64,000 bases of DNA from Eriocheir sinensis (taxonomy: Eukaryota > Arthropoda > Malacostraca > Decapoda > Varunidae). Of this stretch, positions 22,675 to 34,164 are shown one piece after another. The notes under the pieces are model-generated. The model had not been told where the DNA came from. It did no database searches and was given only the letters and a program-made list of their open reading frames with translations. The position numbers and the translations under genes were made by a program. The stretch is from positions 13,981,536 through 14,045,535 of the forward strand of contig NC_066512.1 in assembly GCF_024679095.1 (NCBI RefSeq), given 5' to 3'. Each line of letters opens with the position of its first letter. The stretch's first letter is position 1.

Positions 22675-23262
22675 TTTTTTTTTTTTTTTTACGTCGCGGC
22701 CTATAGCGCCGGTAGGCTTTTTTTTCCCGGTGGGGCCTGATGATCGGCCCAAGGCTTCTTCCCGGTGGGTCCTGATGGTCGGCCCAGCCCGTTCTGGCGC
22801 AGGCGAGTGTTTATAGTGGCGCCATCTTGCATTGGCTCATGCTGCCCTCCAGGAGCTCATCTTTAACCCGGTAGCTGCGGGGATCCTGTATCTTGAAGGT
22901 CCCTCTAAGCGAATTAATGAGAAAAAATCATCACTCAAGCAAACCATTTCGTAATATATAGTACCAACGCATTTGTGATCAGTTTCCGCTTCATCTATTT
23001 TGGGGGGTTTATATCATGGTAAAAATTTGGCCCATAGCTGGTACACGGTAAAGCCACCAATTTGGCCCGTCGCTGCTACCGGGTTGATCCTAGAATCTAG
23101 AGTCCGGGTTGATAGGTGGTCTTCTGGACAGCATGTGGGTAGTTTTAAGCCACTAGGCGGCGGCTGAAAAATACCAGCTTTGTGGCACCGGGCGGGGATT
23201 GAACTCGCGTCCTCCTGAACGCGGTGGTGTTACTCTGTCGATTCACCCACCGCCTCCCCAAA
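22675..23262 (-). mobile_element. SINE family 1 copy carrying a piggyBac-type MITE
   Basis: Inserted in the RT-linker region of CR1-B. The A tail is the T run at 22676-22690, and the head end lies near 23255. Its body is split by a 217-bp MITE (22867-23083), which explains the unusual length. Confidence 0.82.
22867..23083. mobile_element. piggyBac-type MITE inside a SINE
   Basis: Ends are CCCGGTAGCTGCG on the left and the complement of CCCGGTAGCAGCG on the right. Flanks are TTAA (22863-22866) and TTGA (23084-23087). TTAA duplication with CCC-starting ends is the piggyBac signature; the right flank has one changed base. No ORF is present. Uninterrupted SINE copies read ctttaatcctag at this point, confirming the insertion. 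Confidence 0.78.
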
Positions 23263-25156
23263 GCTCTGTTGACAACCTCGGGGACAAGTTGTTAGGTCCC
23301 GTTGACTAGTTCGTGTCGAGTTTGTCCAAGTACTTTTTCACTTCTTGGTCGCATATTGAGTCAAATTTCAAGGGTGTGATTCCCCTCGGCGGGTCAGGGC
23401 CCTCGGGAATGGTTTCGATGTCCTCTACTGTGAATATGGATGCGAAGTTACTGTGGACGATTCTGGCCATCTGTTTACTATCATGAGTTAAAGATCCAGT
23501 TTCGTCTGTCAGGGGACCAATATTGGATTTTACTTTCTTTTTCGATCTTATGTATGTGAAGAATTTCTTGGAGTTAGTTTTGATTTCACGCGATATTTGT
23601 TTTTCATAATTGCGTTTGCTACTCCGAATAAGGGTGCGACAAGTTCTGTGGCTGTTGTGGTACTGTGTACGGGCCTCGGCCGTGTTATTCTCTTTCATTA
23701 GGCTATAATTCCTTTTTTTTAAGGTTTACTGCCCTTTTTATTTCTTTGGTCATCCGCGGTGGATCTACGACCCCATTTACTCGCCTGGATAAGCAACAGC
23801 TTATCTTTGAAGACGTTCCACGCGCTGTCAATTGTATTGTCGGTGAGGTTAATTAAGTTGGTCCCAGGTCGCAGGGGGAGGGGGGGGGGGGCATCTCACG
23901 GGCTAAGTTGAAATTCATATTTTTTTTTACAATCTGCTATCACTGACGGATTATCTACGAGTTTGTGACATATGTTGACATTAAAACGCATTAAGTGGTG
24001 ATCGCAACCATAGAGTTTCTCACCAATTTCACAGTCGCGAATGAGGTCAGGGTCGCTTACTAATATCAGATCCAGCAGATTGTTTTCTCTTGTCGGTTGA
24101 GTTACAACTTGAGTAAGGAGCGAATCCTCCACCATTTCTATAAGGCTGTTACCCTCTTGATCTCCAGTCATCAGTCCCCAGTCAATGTTAGGGTAATTAA
24201 AGTCCCCAATTATTATTGCTTCTTTGCTCTGTGTTAGAGTGTGAATCTCTTCGTACAGGGCAGTGTCGCCGGGTGCCTGTTGTTTTGGAGGCTTGTATAC
24301 GGTTGCAAGTTTTACTTTCTTATTATTTGTGGTTATTTCCACATAGACGGAATCGTATTTATCTGCGTCTTGTTTGTCTATTTTTATGGCAGGGAGCGTA
24401 CTTTTTACGTAGCAAACTATTCCTCCTCCTTTCTTGTGCTTTCGACTTTTGTGGAAGCTTTCGTACCCAGGGAATGACAATTCGGATATTAGATGTACAG
24501 GGTTGGCCCAAGTCTCTGTGATGGCTACCACATCTGGTTCCTCTGTTGCAATATACGCCCTAATTTCGTCCTTTTTGGGTATTAAACTGCGTGCATTTGT
24601 GTACAAAACAGAAATGTGACTACGGGTTTTTTGATCATGGGCTGCCTCTGCCCCGCCCTCGCCTGCAGTTTTTTTAAAAGCTTTTCGAAAAGCTTTCAAC
24701 TGCCTCGTTCAGGAGCCTTCCAAGCCGCGCCGAACCAGCCTCGTTCAGGTGGAGGCCATCATCGCGAAATAGGTCTGGGTGCTCATTGAAGTGATGCCGG
24801 GAGTTTGTGAACGCTACGCCTTCATCGTTACTTAACTGCTTGAGACTAGTGTTGACGGTGTAAGCTTTGCTGTGAAACCCGGCGAACGTATTGACTCTCG
24901 GTAGAATCCCAGAGATGATGATGTGAGGGGGCTTTGTCTTGTATTTCCGAATGCCTACGATATTTTGACAACAGGTCCTGAGATCGAGTTGACTGAACGT
25001 CGTTAGTTCCCGCATGGATCAGATACACTGTGTTTTCCTTCGCGCTTACTGAAACAGCATCGACAGCTGATTTAATATCATTCAGTCCGGTTCCAAGTAT
25101 AAAGAAACGCTTCCGAGTCAACGTGTTACGGCCGCAAAACTCCTTGAGTTGGCCCC

Positions 25157-25838
25157 TTCATATTTCCTCTCTCGCTAAATCAGCTTCCTCGAGGTTGGGT
25201 GTTCTGTATCGTTTCCGCCAGTTCTTCTCCCCGCACAGTTGCTATCCATTTACAGGGGCCTTGTCCGCCCTCGTATGGAGTATGCATCTCACGTGTGGGG
25301 GGGGCTCCACTCACATAGCTCTTCTGGACAGAGTGGAGTCTAAGGCTCTTCGTCTCATCAGCTCTCTTCCTCCTACTGATAGTCTTCTACCTCTTAAATT
25401 CCGTCGCGATGTTGCCTCTCTTTCTATCTTCTATCGCTATTTCCACGCAGACTGCTCTTCTGAACTTGCTAACTGCATGACTCCCCCCCTTCCGCGGCTC
25501 CGCTGCACACGACTTTCTACTCATGCTCATCCCTATACTGTCCAAACCCCTTATGCAAGAGCTAACCAGCATCTTCACTCTTTCATCCCTCACGCTGGTA
25601 AACTCTGGAACAATCTTCGTTCATCTGTATTTCCTCCTGCCTACGACTTGAGCTCTTTCAAGAGGAGGGTATCATGACACCTCTCCTCCCGAAATTGACC
25701 TCTCTTTCGGCCACCTCTTTTGATTTTTTTTTTTTTTTTTTTAGGAGCAGCGAGTAGCGGGCTTTTTTTCATGATTGTTTCCTTTTTTTTGCCTTTGAGC
25801 TGTCTCCTTTGTTCTAAAAAAAAAAAAAAAAAAAAAAA
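25157..25838 (+). mobile_element. Jockey-like LINE, 3' fragment
   Basis: The plus-strand frame 25140-25678 encodes the end of ORF2: LAKSASSRLGVLYRFRQF, then HIALLDRVESKALRLISSLP, YRYFHADCSSELANC, FIPHAGKLWNNL and FPPAYDLSSFKRRV. A 3' tail with tttgagctgtctcctttg and an A run ends it at 25838. Same family as 57350-59232. It sits inside CR1-B. Confidence 0.85.
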
Positions 25839-25930
25839 CCTCTAGTAGTCAGTTTGTCCATGCCATGAAATAGCGTCTGGTTCGTACATATGACAGCTCT
25901 TGTGAGTTTTTTGGAAGGGCGAGGGTTTTT

Positions 25931-26285
25931 TTTTTTTTTTATGTCGTGGCCTATCGCGCCGGTAGGCTTCTTCCCGGTGGATCCTGATGGTCGGCCCAAG
26001 GCTTCTTCCCGGTGGGGCTTGATGGTCGGCCGAGCCCGTTCTGGCGCAGGCGAGTGTTTATAGTGGCGCCATCTTGGACTGGCTTATGCTGCCCTCCCGG
26101 AGCTCATCTTTAATCCTAGAATCTAGAGACCGGGTTGATAGGTGGTTTTCTGGACAGAATGTGGGTAGTTTTAAGCCACTCGGCGGGGGCTGAAAAATCC
26201 CAGCTTGGTGGCACCGGGCGGTGATTGAACTCGCGTCGTCCTGAACGCGGCGCCGTCACGCTATCCATTCAGCCACCGCCTCCCC
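25931..26285 (-). mobile_element. SINE family 1, minus strand
   Basis: A tail as the T run at 25927-25940, two aggcttcttcccggtgg blocks, gtttatagtggcgccatctt, and the head ending ggcggtgg (complement of 26265-26285). Inserted in ORF1 of CR1-B. Confidence 0.88.
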
Positions 26286-26960
26286 TAGTAGAAGAGGGAG
26301 AGTGGCCGCGAGTGGGTTTGGAAGTGGTAGCATGGAAAGTAGTGGGTGGTTGTGGAAGGGTGGATGATGAGGTGTGGAGGGAGGCGTTCGATGTGGTATC
26401 AGGAGTGGAGGAGGAGGTGGAGGTCGTGTTGAAGGTGGAAGGGGAAGATGGAGTGGTGGTGGTGAGGATAGGAGAGGAGTCGAGGATGCCGGTGGTGTTG
26501 GAGAAAGGAGGAGCGAAGAGGGTAGAGGTGTCGGAAGAGGGAGGGGAAATGATGGTGAAGTCTACTCGTAAGCAGGTAGGGAGGGAGGTGGATGGGGTAG
26601 GAAGGGAGGTGGATGGGGTAGGGAGGGAGGTGGAAGGAGTAGGGAGGGTACAGGCGGGTACAGGCTATGATGATGAGATGGGGCAGGAGGAGGCGGCAGG
26701 AAGGAGAGGGGAGGAGGCGTGAAGGTGGGAGGGGGAAGAAGAGGAGGTGGGATGAGTAGGAGTAGGAAGTGCGTGAAATGACTTAACAGTTTCCCATAAC
26801 AAGTCATTTGAGCGTTTCAAGTCCTCGTTCGTCAAGTGAAGTACTTGAATACGTGAGTCCAAGACACAGCACCTACATTTAGACTCGCTTGTTTGGAAGT
26901 GGAAAGCGGCGAATTTTTGTGTACAATTACCACAACTGAAATACTTGGACAGCATAGTTA

Positions 26961-27789
26961 CTTTGTTATTTACTGCAGCAAGACAATATAACGGTAAACA
27001 TTACAGTTAAGATGTATTTAGAATCCGCATGGTTGGCTATGCTGAACACCTACGTAGAAGGAGTTAGGGGTTGGGTCGAGTCATGCGGAGAGATAATTAG
27101 CTTGACGGTAGAGAGGGTAGTTTAGTTATGATTTATTTAATTATTTTTTGGTAAAAAAAAAAGTACTCGTCTGCAAGACAGTAATGCTGTTTTGCAAAAG
27201 ATGTGGATAGTTTTCTTTCAAAGGAAGCGTGGTTTGCGTTTAAACGGTGACTTGAGTCTTAGCATGAGTTTAAGGAGTGCCGCCTCTCGGGCCCAGACGT
27301 GTTTTCTCTGTGGGATTAAAATTCTCTGGATTATTAAACTTTTCCTCCTTTTAAAACAGGTGTGCTGGTACAGGTCAAGCTTTATATCTTGTTACGGCCG
27401 GGCTTCACCCACCCTTCATTTTTTTTTTTTTTTATTCTTTTACCGACACGTTGGAGGTCACCCACTTGGCCTGCCGTGACCCTTTGTTCGGTGGTATTTC
27501 CGTATTTCCACCCACGCCGGCCCTGCATGAACTGGATATTTCCGGCTTTGGGGGGGGGGGGCGGCATAGTGACCACCCGGGGTCAATGTTGCCATCGGGC
27601 TGTTCCTTCCATTTTTATATCTCCTCCCCGTTTCTGAGGATTGTATGATATTATATATGTTTCCTTTTTATGTTTAGGATTAGATACTTATGTACTGTAT
27701 GTAAACTATGTATTTTGTGTTGTCGTGGGATTTGTTGCCCCGCACCGCCAGCGACGTCTGGCAGTCCACTCGCGGGGCGCCGAGGCAGC
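26961..27789. other. No gene recognised
   Basis: AT-rich then mixed sequence with T and G runs (27418-27433, 27549-27560). The left part may be the 5' untranslated region of CR1-B. Confidence 0.5.
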
Positions 27790-28103
27790 AGTCACCCCAA
27801 TATAAGGAGTGACCCTAGGTCTTCTGCAACTCGATCTCCCTGTATCTCTCGAAAGGCTACTATGCAACTTTCTAGTCGACAGGAGGGCGAGGATCAGAGT
27901 TGGAAATCACCTAGGTGACAGCTTTACCCTACACTGCGGTGTCCCTCAGGGCAGCATGTTATCTCCTACTCTCTTTGCCATCTACACCAGAGACATCCCA
28001 ACCCCCTACCACCGGGACTACCATCACATACGCTGACGATGTCACGCAAATAATAGGATACCAAGGCAAGTCCATCAACATGGCACAAAGAGCCATGTTG
28101 AGA
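27790..28103 (+). mobile_element. Jockey/BS-like LINE, RT fragment (left half)
   Basis: Encodes NHLGDSFTLHCGVPQGSMLS, PTLFAIYTRDIPTP and, one frame over, TITYADDVTQII, the RT B and C motifs. It breaks off at 28103, where a CR1-A copy has inserted; the reading resumes at about 30165. Confidence 0.75.
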
Positions 28104-30164
28104 GCGTGTTGAGAGAATGCAGTCAACAGCTAGAATTACCCATAACATTAATATTCGACAAGTCATTATCACAGGCCAGTGTGCCTCTCGAGTGGAAAAA
28201 GGCCAATATTACCCCGATCTTTAAAAAAGGAGATAAAAAACAAGCCAGTAATTATCGTCCTATCAGCCTTACGTCTGTCCTAATTAAACTATTCGAAAAA
28301 ATAATCAGGGATAAAATGATCACTTTCCTTGAATCAAATGATTTGATAACTGATAGTCAGCACGGATTTCGTAGTAATCGGTCTTGCCTTACCAACCTAT
28401 TAACTTTTTTCAACGATGTTTATACATGTTGGGACGCCCGAAGCCCATATGACGTAATTTACCTAGATTTTCAGAAAGTGTTTGATAAAGTTCCTCACGT
28501 TAGGCTTATTTCTAAACTGCGTTCCCACGGTATTAACGACCATCTATGTGCGTGGATTCATGACTGGCTCACCAACAGAGAACAACGTGTAGTTCTTAAT
28601 GGTGAAGCATCGGATTGGCAACCCGTCACCAGTGGTGTGCCACAAGGTTCGGTCCTGGGGCCAACACTATTCATAATTTACGTGAACGACTTAGAAACTG
28701 ATATTCTATCAAAAGTAGCCAAATTCGCCGACGACACCAAATTAGGAGGTACGGTAATGAACAGTCAAAGTTGCGAGAACATTCAATCAGACTTAATAAG
28801 ACTTGCCGACTGGAGCGAAAAATGGTAAATGAGTTTTAACGTAGATAAATGTAAAGTAATGCACATAGGTGAAAAAAATCCTAACTTTAAATATCAGATT
28901 CTAGGACATGAGCTCAGCGAAGTAAAACAAGAAAAAGATCTTGGTGTCATTATCAGTAACACTCTTAAAATGAGTGATCAATGTTCTGCAGCGAGTAAAA
29001 AAGCCAATATGATGTTAGGATTAGTATCAAGAAACTTTGATTATAAATCACCCGAACTTATGAAGAGATTATATTTAGCATTTGTAAGACCACACCTAGA
29101 ATACGCCGTTCAGTTCTGGTCACCGAACTATATCAAAGATCAAGTTTTGCTAGAAAGGATACAGCGACGAGCAACCAAACAAATTCCAGCGCTCCGAAAC
29201 TTGCCACATGACGAGCGTTTAATGCGTTTAGATATGTTTTCCCTAAAAAAGCGAAGGATAAGAGGGGACTTAATTGAAGTGTTCGACAACATTAAACCAG
29301 ATAGTCTATTTCAGAGAGATACCAACACAATAACACGCAGCAAGGGTATGAAGTTAAAGGGAAACCGATGTAACACATTGGCGCGCAAAAGTTTTTTTCA
29401 ATAATAGAGTCGTCGATCACTGGAATAGACTCCCACCGTCAGTAGTTAGCGCACAGAGTATCAATAGCTTCAAGTCTTCATTGGATAAGTATTTCAGGGA
29501 TATAAGATTATACTGACCCTTCTTCGCATGTTTTCAGACAGATTGCAGCAAGACCTCAACCTAAATCCATATTATTCTCCCCCACAACCTAGATTACAAG
29601 TAGCGTAAGTTAACAATAGAGTAAAGCAACAGTTAATGTCCGCATGACAGGTGGAGTGAGGTGTGGGTGCAGTAAGGTGACAGGTTACTGGTGCCGTGCC
29701 TAGTACCGCCGGTAAAACGAGGATCAAGCCTCCACCTGTGCCCCTGAAACTACACCTCACCCATCGTGAGTACTAGGGGGGATCCTGAGGCTGCCCTGTG
29801 TAGGCCACTCGGCTTCTTCCAGTCTCCCTGTGTTTCTGTGTTCTTATGTTCTTATGTAATGAAGTCATTTTCCCCCACAGCTTAGGTTACCAGTAGTGTA
29901 AGTTAAGGGTAGTAATTTCCTCTTATTTCTCTCTTTACTGTAAAATTTCCATGTCCCTTTCTTCCTTAAAGGCACATGGTGTTCTTTTCTAACTATTTCC
30001 TGCCGGCACGTTGCCGGAGGGAGAGGTGGGTGGGGAGGAGCCTTCATCTAATCTGTCCTGTTCTACCACACGTAGATTACTAGTAGTAGCGGTAGTAAAC
30101 AGACACCCTCGCCATAGACCGATAGGTCTTCTGGTGTCTGTTCTTCCTATGTATGTATTCCTAT
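28104..30164 (+). mobile_element. CR1-like LINE, family A copy 1, 5'-truncated
   Basis: The ORF2 C-terminal two thirds run 28106-29404: [73 protein letters not shown], then KDLGVIISNTLKMSDQCSAA and [15 protein letters not shown]. One nonsense change (TAA at 28826-28828, where copies 2 and 3 read Gln) and a frameshift near 29400 break it. The 3' untranslated part runs to 30164 and holds a CR1-type tail at 29790-29855, a second tail ending in a hairpin (30100-30143) and ttcctatgt repeats. It is inserted into the Jockey/BS-like LINE. Confidence 0.85.
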
Positions 30165-30930
30165 GTAAGAGAAACTGAAACCATTGACAGGTATGAGGAC
30201 AAATGGAAACTGGAAACGAATCCCAACAAATTCACCGTCATCCGTTTAGGCTCAAGAAAACAAGAAGAATTTGTGACAACAGCTGGAAGACACCTCACCA
30301 CCGATAGGGGCAAGATCCTTGGGCTTACGGTCTCCAGGAGAGGATACTGTGACCACGTAGCGCAAAGGAGAGGAATCGCCGGCACCACCCTCAAAAAACT
30401 TTATAGATTTCAGGGACTCTCAATGAAAACGAAAACGCACCTAGTAAAAACACTAATACTCCCAGTCCTCGACTATCCTCCCATTCCAACACACACACTC
30501 AGCCGTACATAGATCATCAAACTACAAACCGTTCAAAACAGACCCCTACGGTTTGCAACAAACCAACGACATCCTTACACCATGACTACAGAAGAAATCC
30601 ACCACCTTACGAAGACTCAGCCGATTAATATCAGACTTCATCACCAGGCCTTTTAAATATGGAACAGAGTCGCCACCTTAAACATCCCCGCTGCAGAAGC
30701 ACTATACAACAACCGGCAAAATATACGCCACTACCATGCAACCTTTCCCAGCAGTCTTCAACAGCTGGGAAGACCACCAGAACCGCTATTCCATTAAATA
30801 CAACAATGAATCAGCATATTTTAGCTGGCTTTCACTACACAGCATAAACACCAACTTTACATATAAGAACAAGCAACTCACGACACCAGATAAAACAACA
30901 CATTAAACCTACCTAAACACAATTCACAAC
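30165..30930 (+). mobile_element. Jockey/BS-like LINE, right half
   Basis: Continues 27790-28103 after the CR1 insertion: RYEDKWKLETNPNKFTVIRL, KILGLTVSRRGYCDHVA and KTHLVKTLILPVLDYPPIP. It then decays, with frames shifting through 30530-30900. Confidence 0.75.
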
Positions 30931-32440
30931 ATCCAAACACTCTAACTCAAACTCACGCAATGGTAGTCGCCCACTAATCTATCTACTTCCACTGTCTTTA
31001 TATTCTTACTTGTCTTCCTCTGAATACCTCTTCTTCCCTTCACCCTCTTTTCTGATAAAAAAAAATCGCTCTTCCCTTGTGTTTCCGTTCACCCGTCGAG
31101 TTAGAATGGAGGCCGGCTCCTCTCTCTCCCCTTTTGTGTCCCTGCAGCGCCTTCTGCAGTTTTCCACGCCTGCAAGCGTGTTTTCTTTACGGGAGAGAGA
31201 GAGTCGTTACTGTTTTAAGGTAAGGTTTTTGGTGTGTGTTTTCGTGTGCCGTTTTATTGTTAGCGTGTTTATCACGCTTGTGCCTGTGTTACGTGCTGCC
31301 TCCCTCGTTCAAGTGTTTTTTTTTTATTAGTGTTGGTGCATTCTTGTTATTTGTTTCATATTTTAAAGGAGTGGTGTACCTAAGGCAATCTTGGGTTTTA
31401 CTTTTCTTTTTGTAATTAATGTAAATATTAACTTCGTGTAAATATATATTATCTTTAGTTCATTTTGGCGTTTTCCGTTACCATTTCCTTTGTTTTAAAT
31501 CATTCATTTTCCTTTTGTTTTGTTGTTCGGTTAGGGGAAAAGAACCTGGTGTTTTGAGGCTTAACCAACCCAGTTTTTGTTTTGACTTTGTGTTTTTGTA
31601 ACTTTTCCCGAGACCCCTGACCACACCAGTGTTACGACACTGGTGACGGAACAACCTCTACATTAATGACACAGAATCTCTACGTTAGTAACACACAAGG
31701 AACTCACTGTCTTTCACTGGGTGCTGTGTTAGGTTGTGTAAATGTAATACTACTGAAGACAGACAGGAAGACACAAATAGTTGACATGTAACTTTTCCGC
31801 TCGTAGCTGTAGCACGTGTAGGTCGCACAGTCTTGGTACTCCTCTCGCTAGTAAAGTAATCCTCGCAACACTTCAGACACTAGTTAGACGCGTCACAGCA
31901 CTGAGTTAGACGTTAATTACGTTGAATGGTACTAATTAAGACAAGTAAACAAGCACAATTCATCGTTCGATCTCTGAGAAGGCTTGAGGGGGAATTCAGG
32001 GTTTTTGACCTAGAGTATTGAAAAATCATCTGATCCTCACGAAAATTTTTACCGTAACGAGATCTTAATGGTAAGATGAGGGTGCCCCAACGTGAAGACG
32101 ATAATCTGCAAAAGAATTTTTTTAAATTAATATTTTGTTACTAAATCGAGTACCTCTAGAAGAGTATAGATTATCCATTATAACTTGAAAAGTATTTTAG
32201 CCACATTCCTTCAAATTATGTCTGGCTATAGTGCGGCATGTCCTCTACAGTGTCAACAAGACGCTTTTTCTATTTAAGCATTGTGCGATTTTTTGGAAAA
32301 TCATAAACAACGGTGAATTTTTTTCACTAAAAATCAAAATATTTAGAATAAGTATCACAAGATAATCAGTCAAAGGAAAAAATGTTTTGTTGAAGATATG
32401 GTCCATTCATTGGAAATTGTTCTGAAAAAAAAAATGAAGA
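30931..32440. other. No gene recognised
   Basis: AT-rich sequence. A possible terminal-repeat-like block near 31615-31660 (cagtgttacgacactggtg) is palindromic, but no matching partner was found. Short frames here have no recognisable content. Confidence 0.4.
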
Positions 32441-32489
32441 TATTTGGTCGAGAAATGGTGGGGATACAAAGGCTTGAAGTTGAAAAAAC

Positions 32490-33025
32490 TTACCTTGGAG
32501 AAAACGGGCCGCGAAGTTGACAGACCACAGCGCCGCTCTGCTCAGAAGCCTCCTGGAGACTCTTGTATCTTATTTTCTTTCTTGATGGTGTGTCCATTAG
32601 GTGGTCCTTCTTCTCTAGATGGTTATGCAGGATATTTGTGTATTTTACATCAAGCGGGTGGTGGATGTTGCTGTGGACGTATCCTGCAAAGTACTCCGCT
32701 GTTGCTTGAGCTGCAGCAAAGTCCATCTTACGTATTGTTTTATTTATATTCTTGGGACAGTATCTTCACAGATGACTGTGCAATGACTCATTTGGGTTTT
32801 GTGCTAAACATATCAAGCATCGTGTCATTATTTCATCAGTCATGACTCATGAGGCGTTCATAAACACCTCGTACTAGGTCTAACTGGTTAGGTGGCAGTG
32901 AGAAGGCGATTTTCATTACTGCATCATGGCTTGCAGGTGTTTCTCCTTTGGCGGGTGCAGCCTGATAAAAACAGCAAGAATCTTCACTCTTTGGGCATGG
33001 TGTGGTCGTGGTTATCATCTGTGGA
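32490..33025 (-). pseudogene. Mutator-like transposase relic
   Basis: Minus-strand pieces in two frames read CPKSEDSCCFYQAAPAKGE, FSLPPNQLDLVRGVYERLM, then MTRCLICLAQNPNESLHS, YCPKNINKTIRK and AAAQATAEYFAGY. The order CP..SWCFY, LP...V.PVYERL, TQNPNES.HS.W..CPK is the conserved C-terminal end of a Mutator-like transposase domain common in arthropods. One frameshift near 32850 and a stop where Trp is expected show it is dead. Upstream, 33545-33234 is an open frame of unknown nature that may be part of it. Confidence 0.6.
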
Positions 33026-33550
33026 GCTACAGTAATAAAATGATGACATTATTTCATCCCTCATCTCCTTCTCTGCCGTGTTTACTTTCCTCTTGATAGG
33101 CTATGTGAAACAGTACTGTTGATGGTGAATTACTTTATCTGTCAGTCTATTCCTTCCACCCAAGACAGATTTTCTTTTCTTACAAAAATTGTGCTGCACT
33201 TTTCATATAGTTATGTTTCCTTGTACAAATTTCTTAGTCCTGTAGCCTATCCAGTCTTTTAGCTACATGATATGTACAGTCCCACTTACAAGCCACATTC
33301 TCCCAGAATTTCACAATGTCCTCTTTTCTTATCATAATATATTTTGTATATAACTTTTTGGTCTCTTCTTTGTTTGTTGAAGATAGCCTATCCCTCTCCA
33401 TAGAGCTTGTGGTAGTGCGCGAACTGAAAACCACGCACGACCCACCCGGCGGGCTGCGGGCGCCTGAGACATTTGTTTGTTCATCCTTACTCTTTCTTCG
33501 TCTTTCTTGCTTATGCAAGACTTTGCTTTTGCTTTTGTCTTGCATTGGAG

Positions 33551-34164
33551 GGTTTTGTTATTGTTGCTAAGTGCTCAAAGCAGAACTTGGGGGGTAGAAA
33601 ACAAAGGAGTGCGTCTGCCGAGGTGGAGCTGACGTGCAAACACACTCTATTTAGTTAGGCCTATGGGCCACTGAGTCTGAATGTTAAGGACACAACCGGC
33701 GGAGCGTGTTAGAAGCCCACATGTTGCCACTTGTCACACACACACAAAAAAATGTATTAGGGTTTGTTTTAGGGTGTAGCAACTGAGATTATATTATGAT
33801 GGCCACTTAATAAAATGCTGCGCAGCACGTGGAAAGATTTGTTGTTTACCGTTTACCTTTTAACGTTGATGAGGTTTCAGGCCCTGCTCCGCCGCTGGTG
33901 CAGGGCTCTACGAGGACCGTCAACAATTACAATGTTAGCCTCAATAATAATCTTCGATGCATTTATTCTCAAACATCGTAGTGAGTGAGTGAGTGTCTTA
34001 ATTGCTTTCACGAATAATATCACAAATATCCATTGGTTCAGTTTTCATGTCTGATATTATCGTTATATAACAGTATCACAATCGAACATCCAACGATTAT
34101 TTCCAACACACTGAGCATTCATCACACCATGATCGGTTATGTTAAGAATTTTCTCAATTTCAGT
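33551..34164. other. No gene recognised
   Basis: Mixed sequence with a short CA run near 33740. Nothing supportable on either strand. Confidence 0.4.

Larger units (their letters stand above)
22324..26960 (-). mobile_element. CR1-like LINE (CR1-B) with nested insertions, 3' end lost at gap
   Basis: From 26955 the minus strand gives ORF1: MLSKYFSCGNCTQKF with a CxxC...CRCC motif, a Pro/Ser-rich linker (26800-26300), a piece at 25930-25850 (AVICTNQTLFHGMDKLTTR) and a GDSL-like domain at 25155-24674 (IHAGTNDVQST; LFRDDGLHLNEAG). ORF2 endonuclease is 24699-23896 (LATVYKPPKQQ, IIIGDFNYPNIDW, GCDHHLMRF), then a linker at 23698-23306, then RT at 22650-22324 (NVTSIFKEGDKS, NYRPISLTS, TQHGFRNKRSC). 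Later insertions are a Jockey-like fragment (25157-25838) and two SINEs (25931-26285; 22675-23262). The gap removes the FADD half of RT. Confidence 0.78.

Noticed and set aside
26225..26722. 165-codon Gly/Val/Glu-rich ORF on the plus strand
   Set aside because: Antisense of the Pro/Ser-rich linker of the CR1-B ORF1.
31010..31330. 106-codon ORF in AT-rich DNA
   Set aside because: No similarity recognised, T-rich hydrophobic end, no context.
31615..31660. LTR end with primer-binding site
   Set aside because: cagtgttacgacactggtg is palindromic and looks like an LTR border, but no second LTR, coding region or duplication was found.
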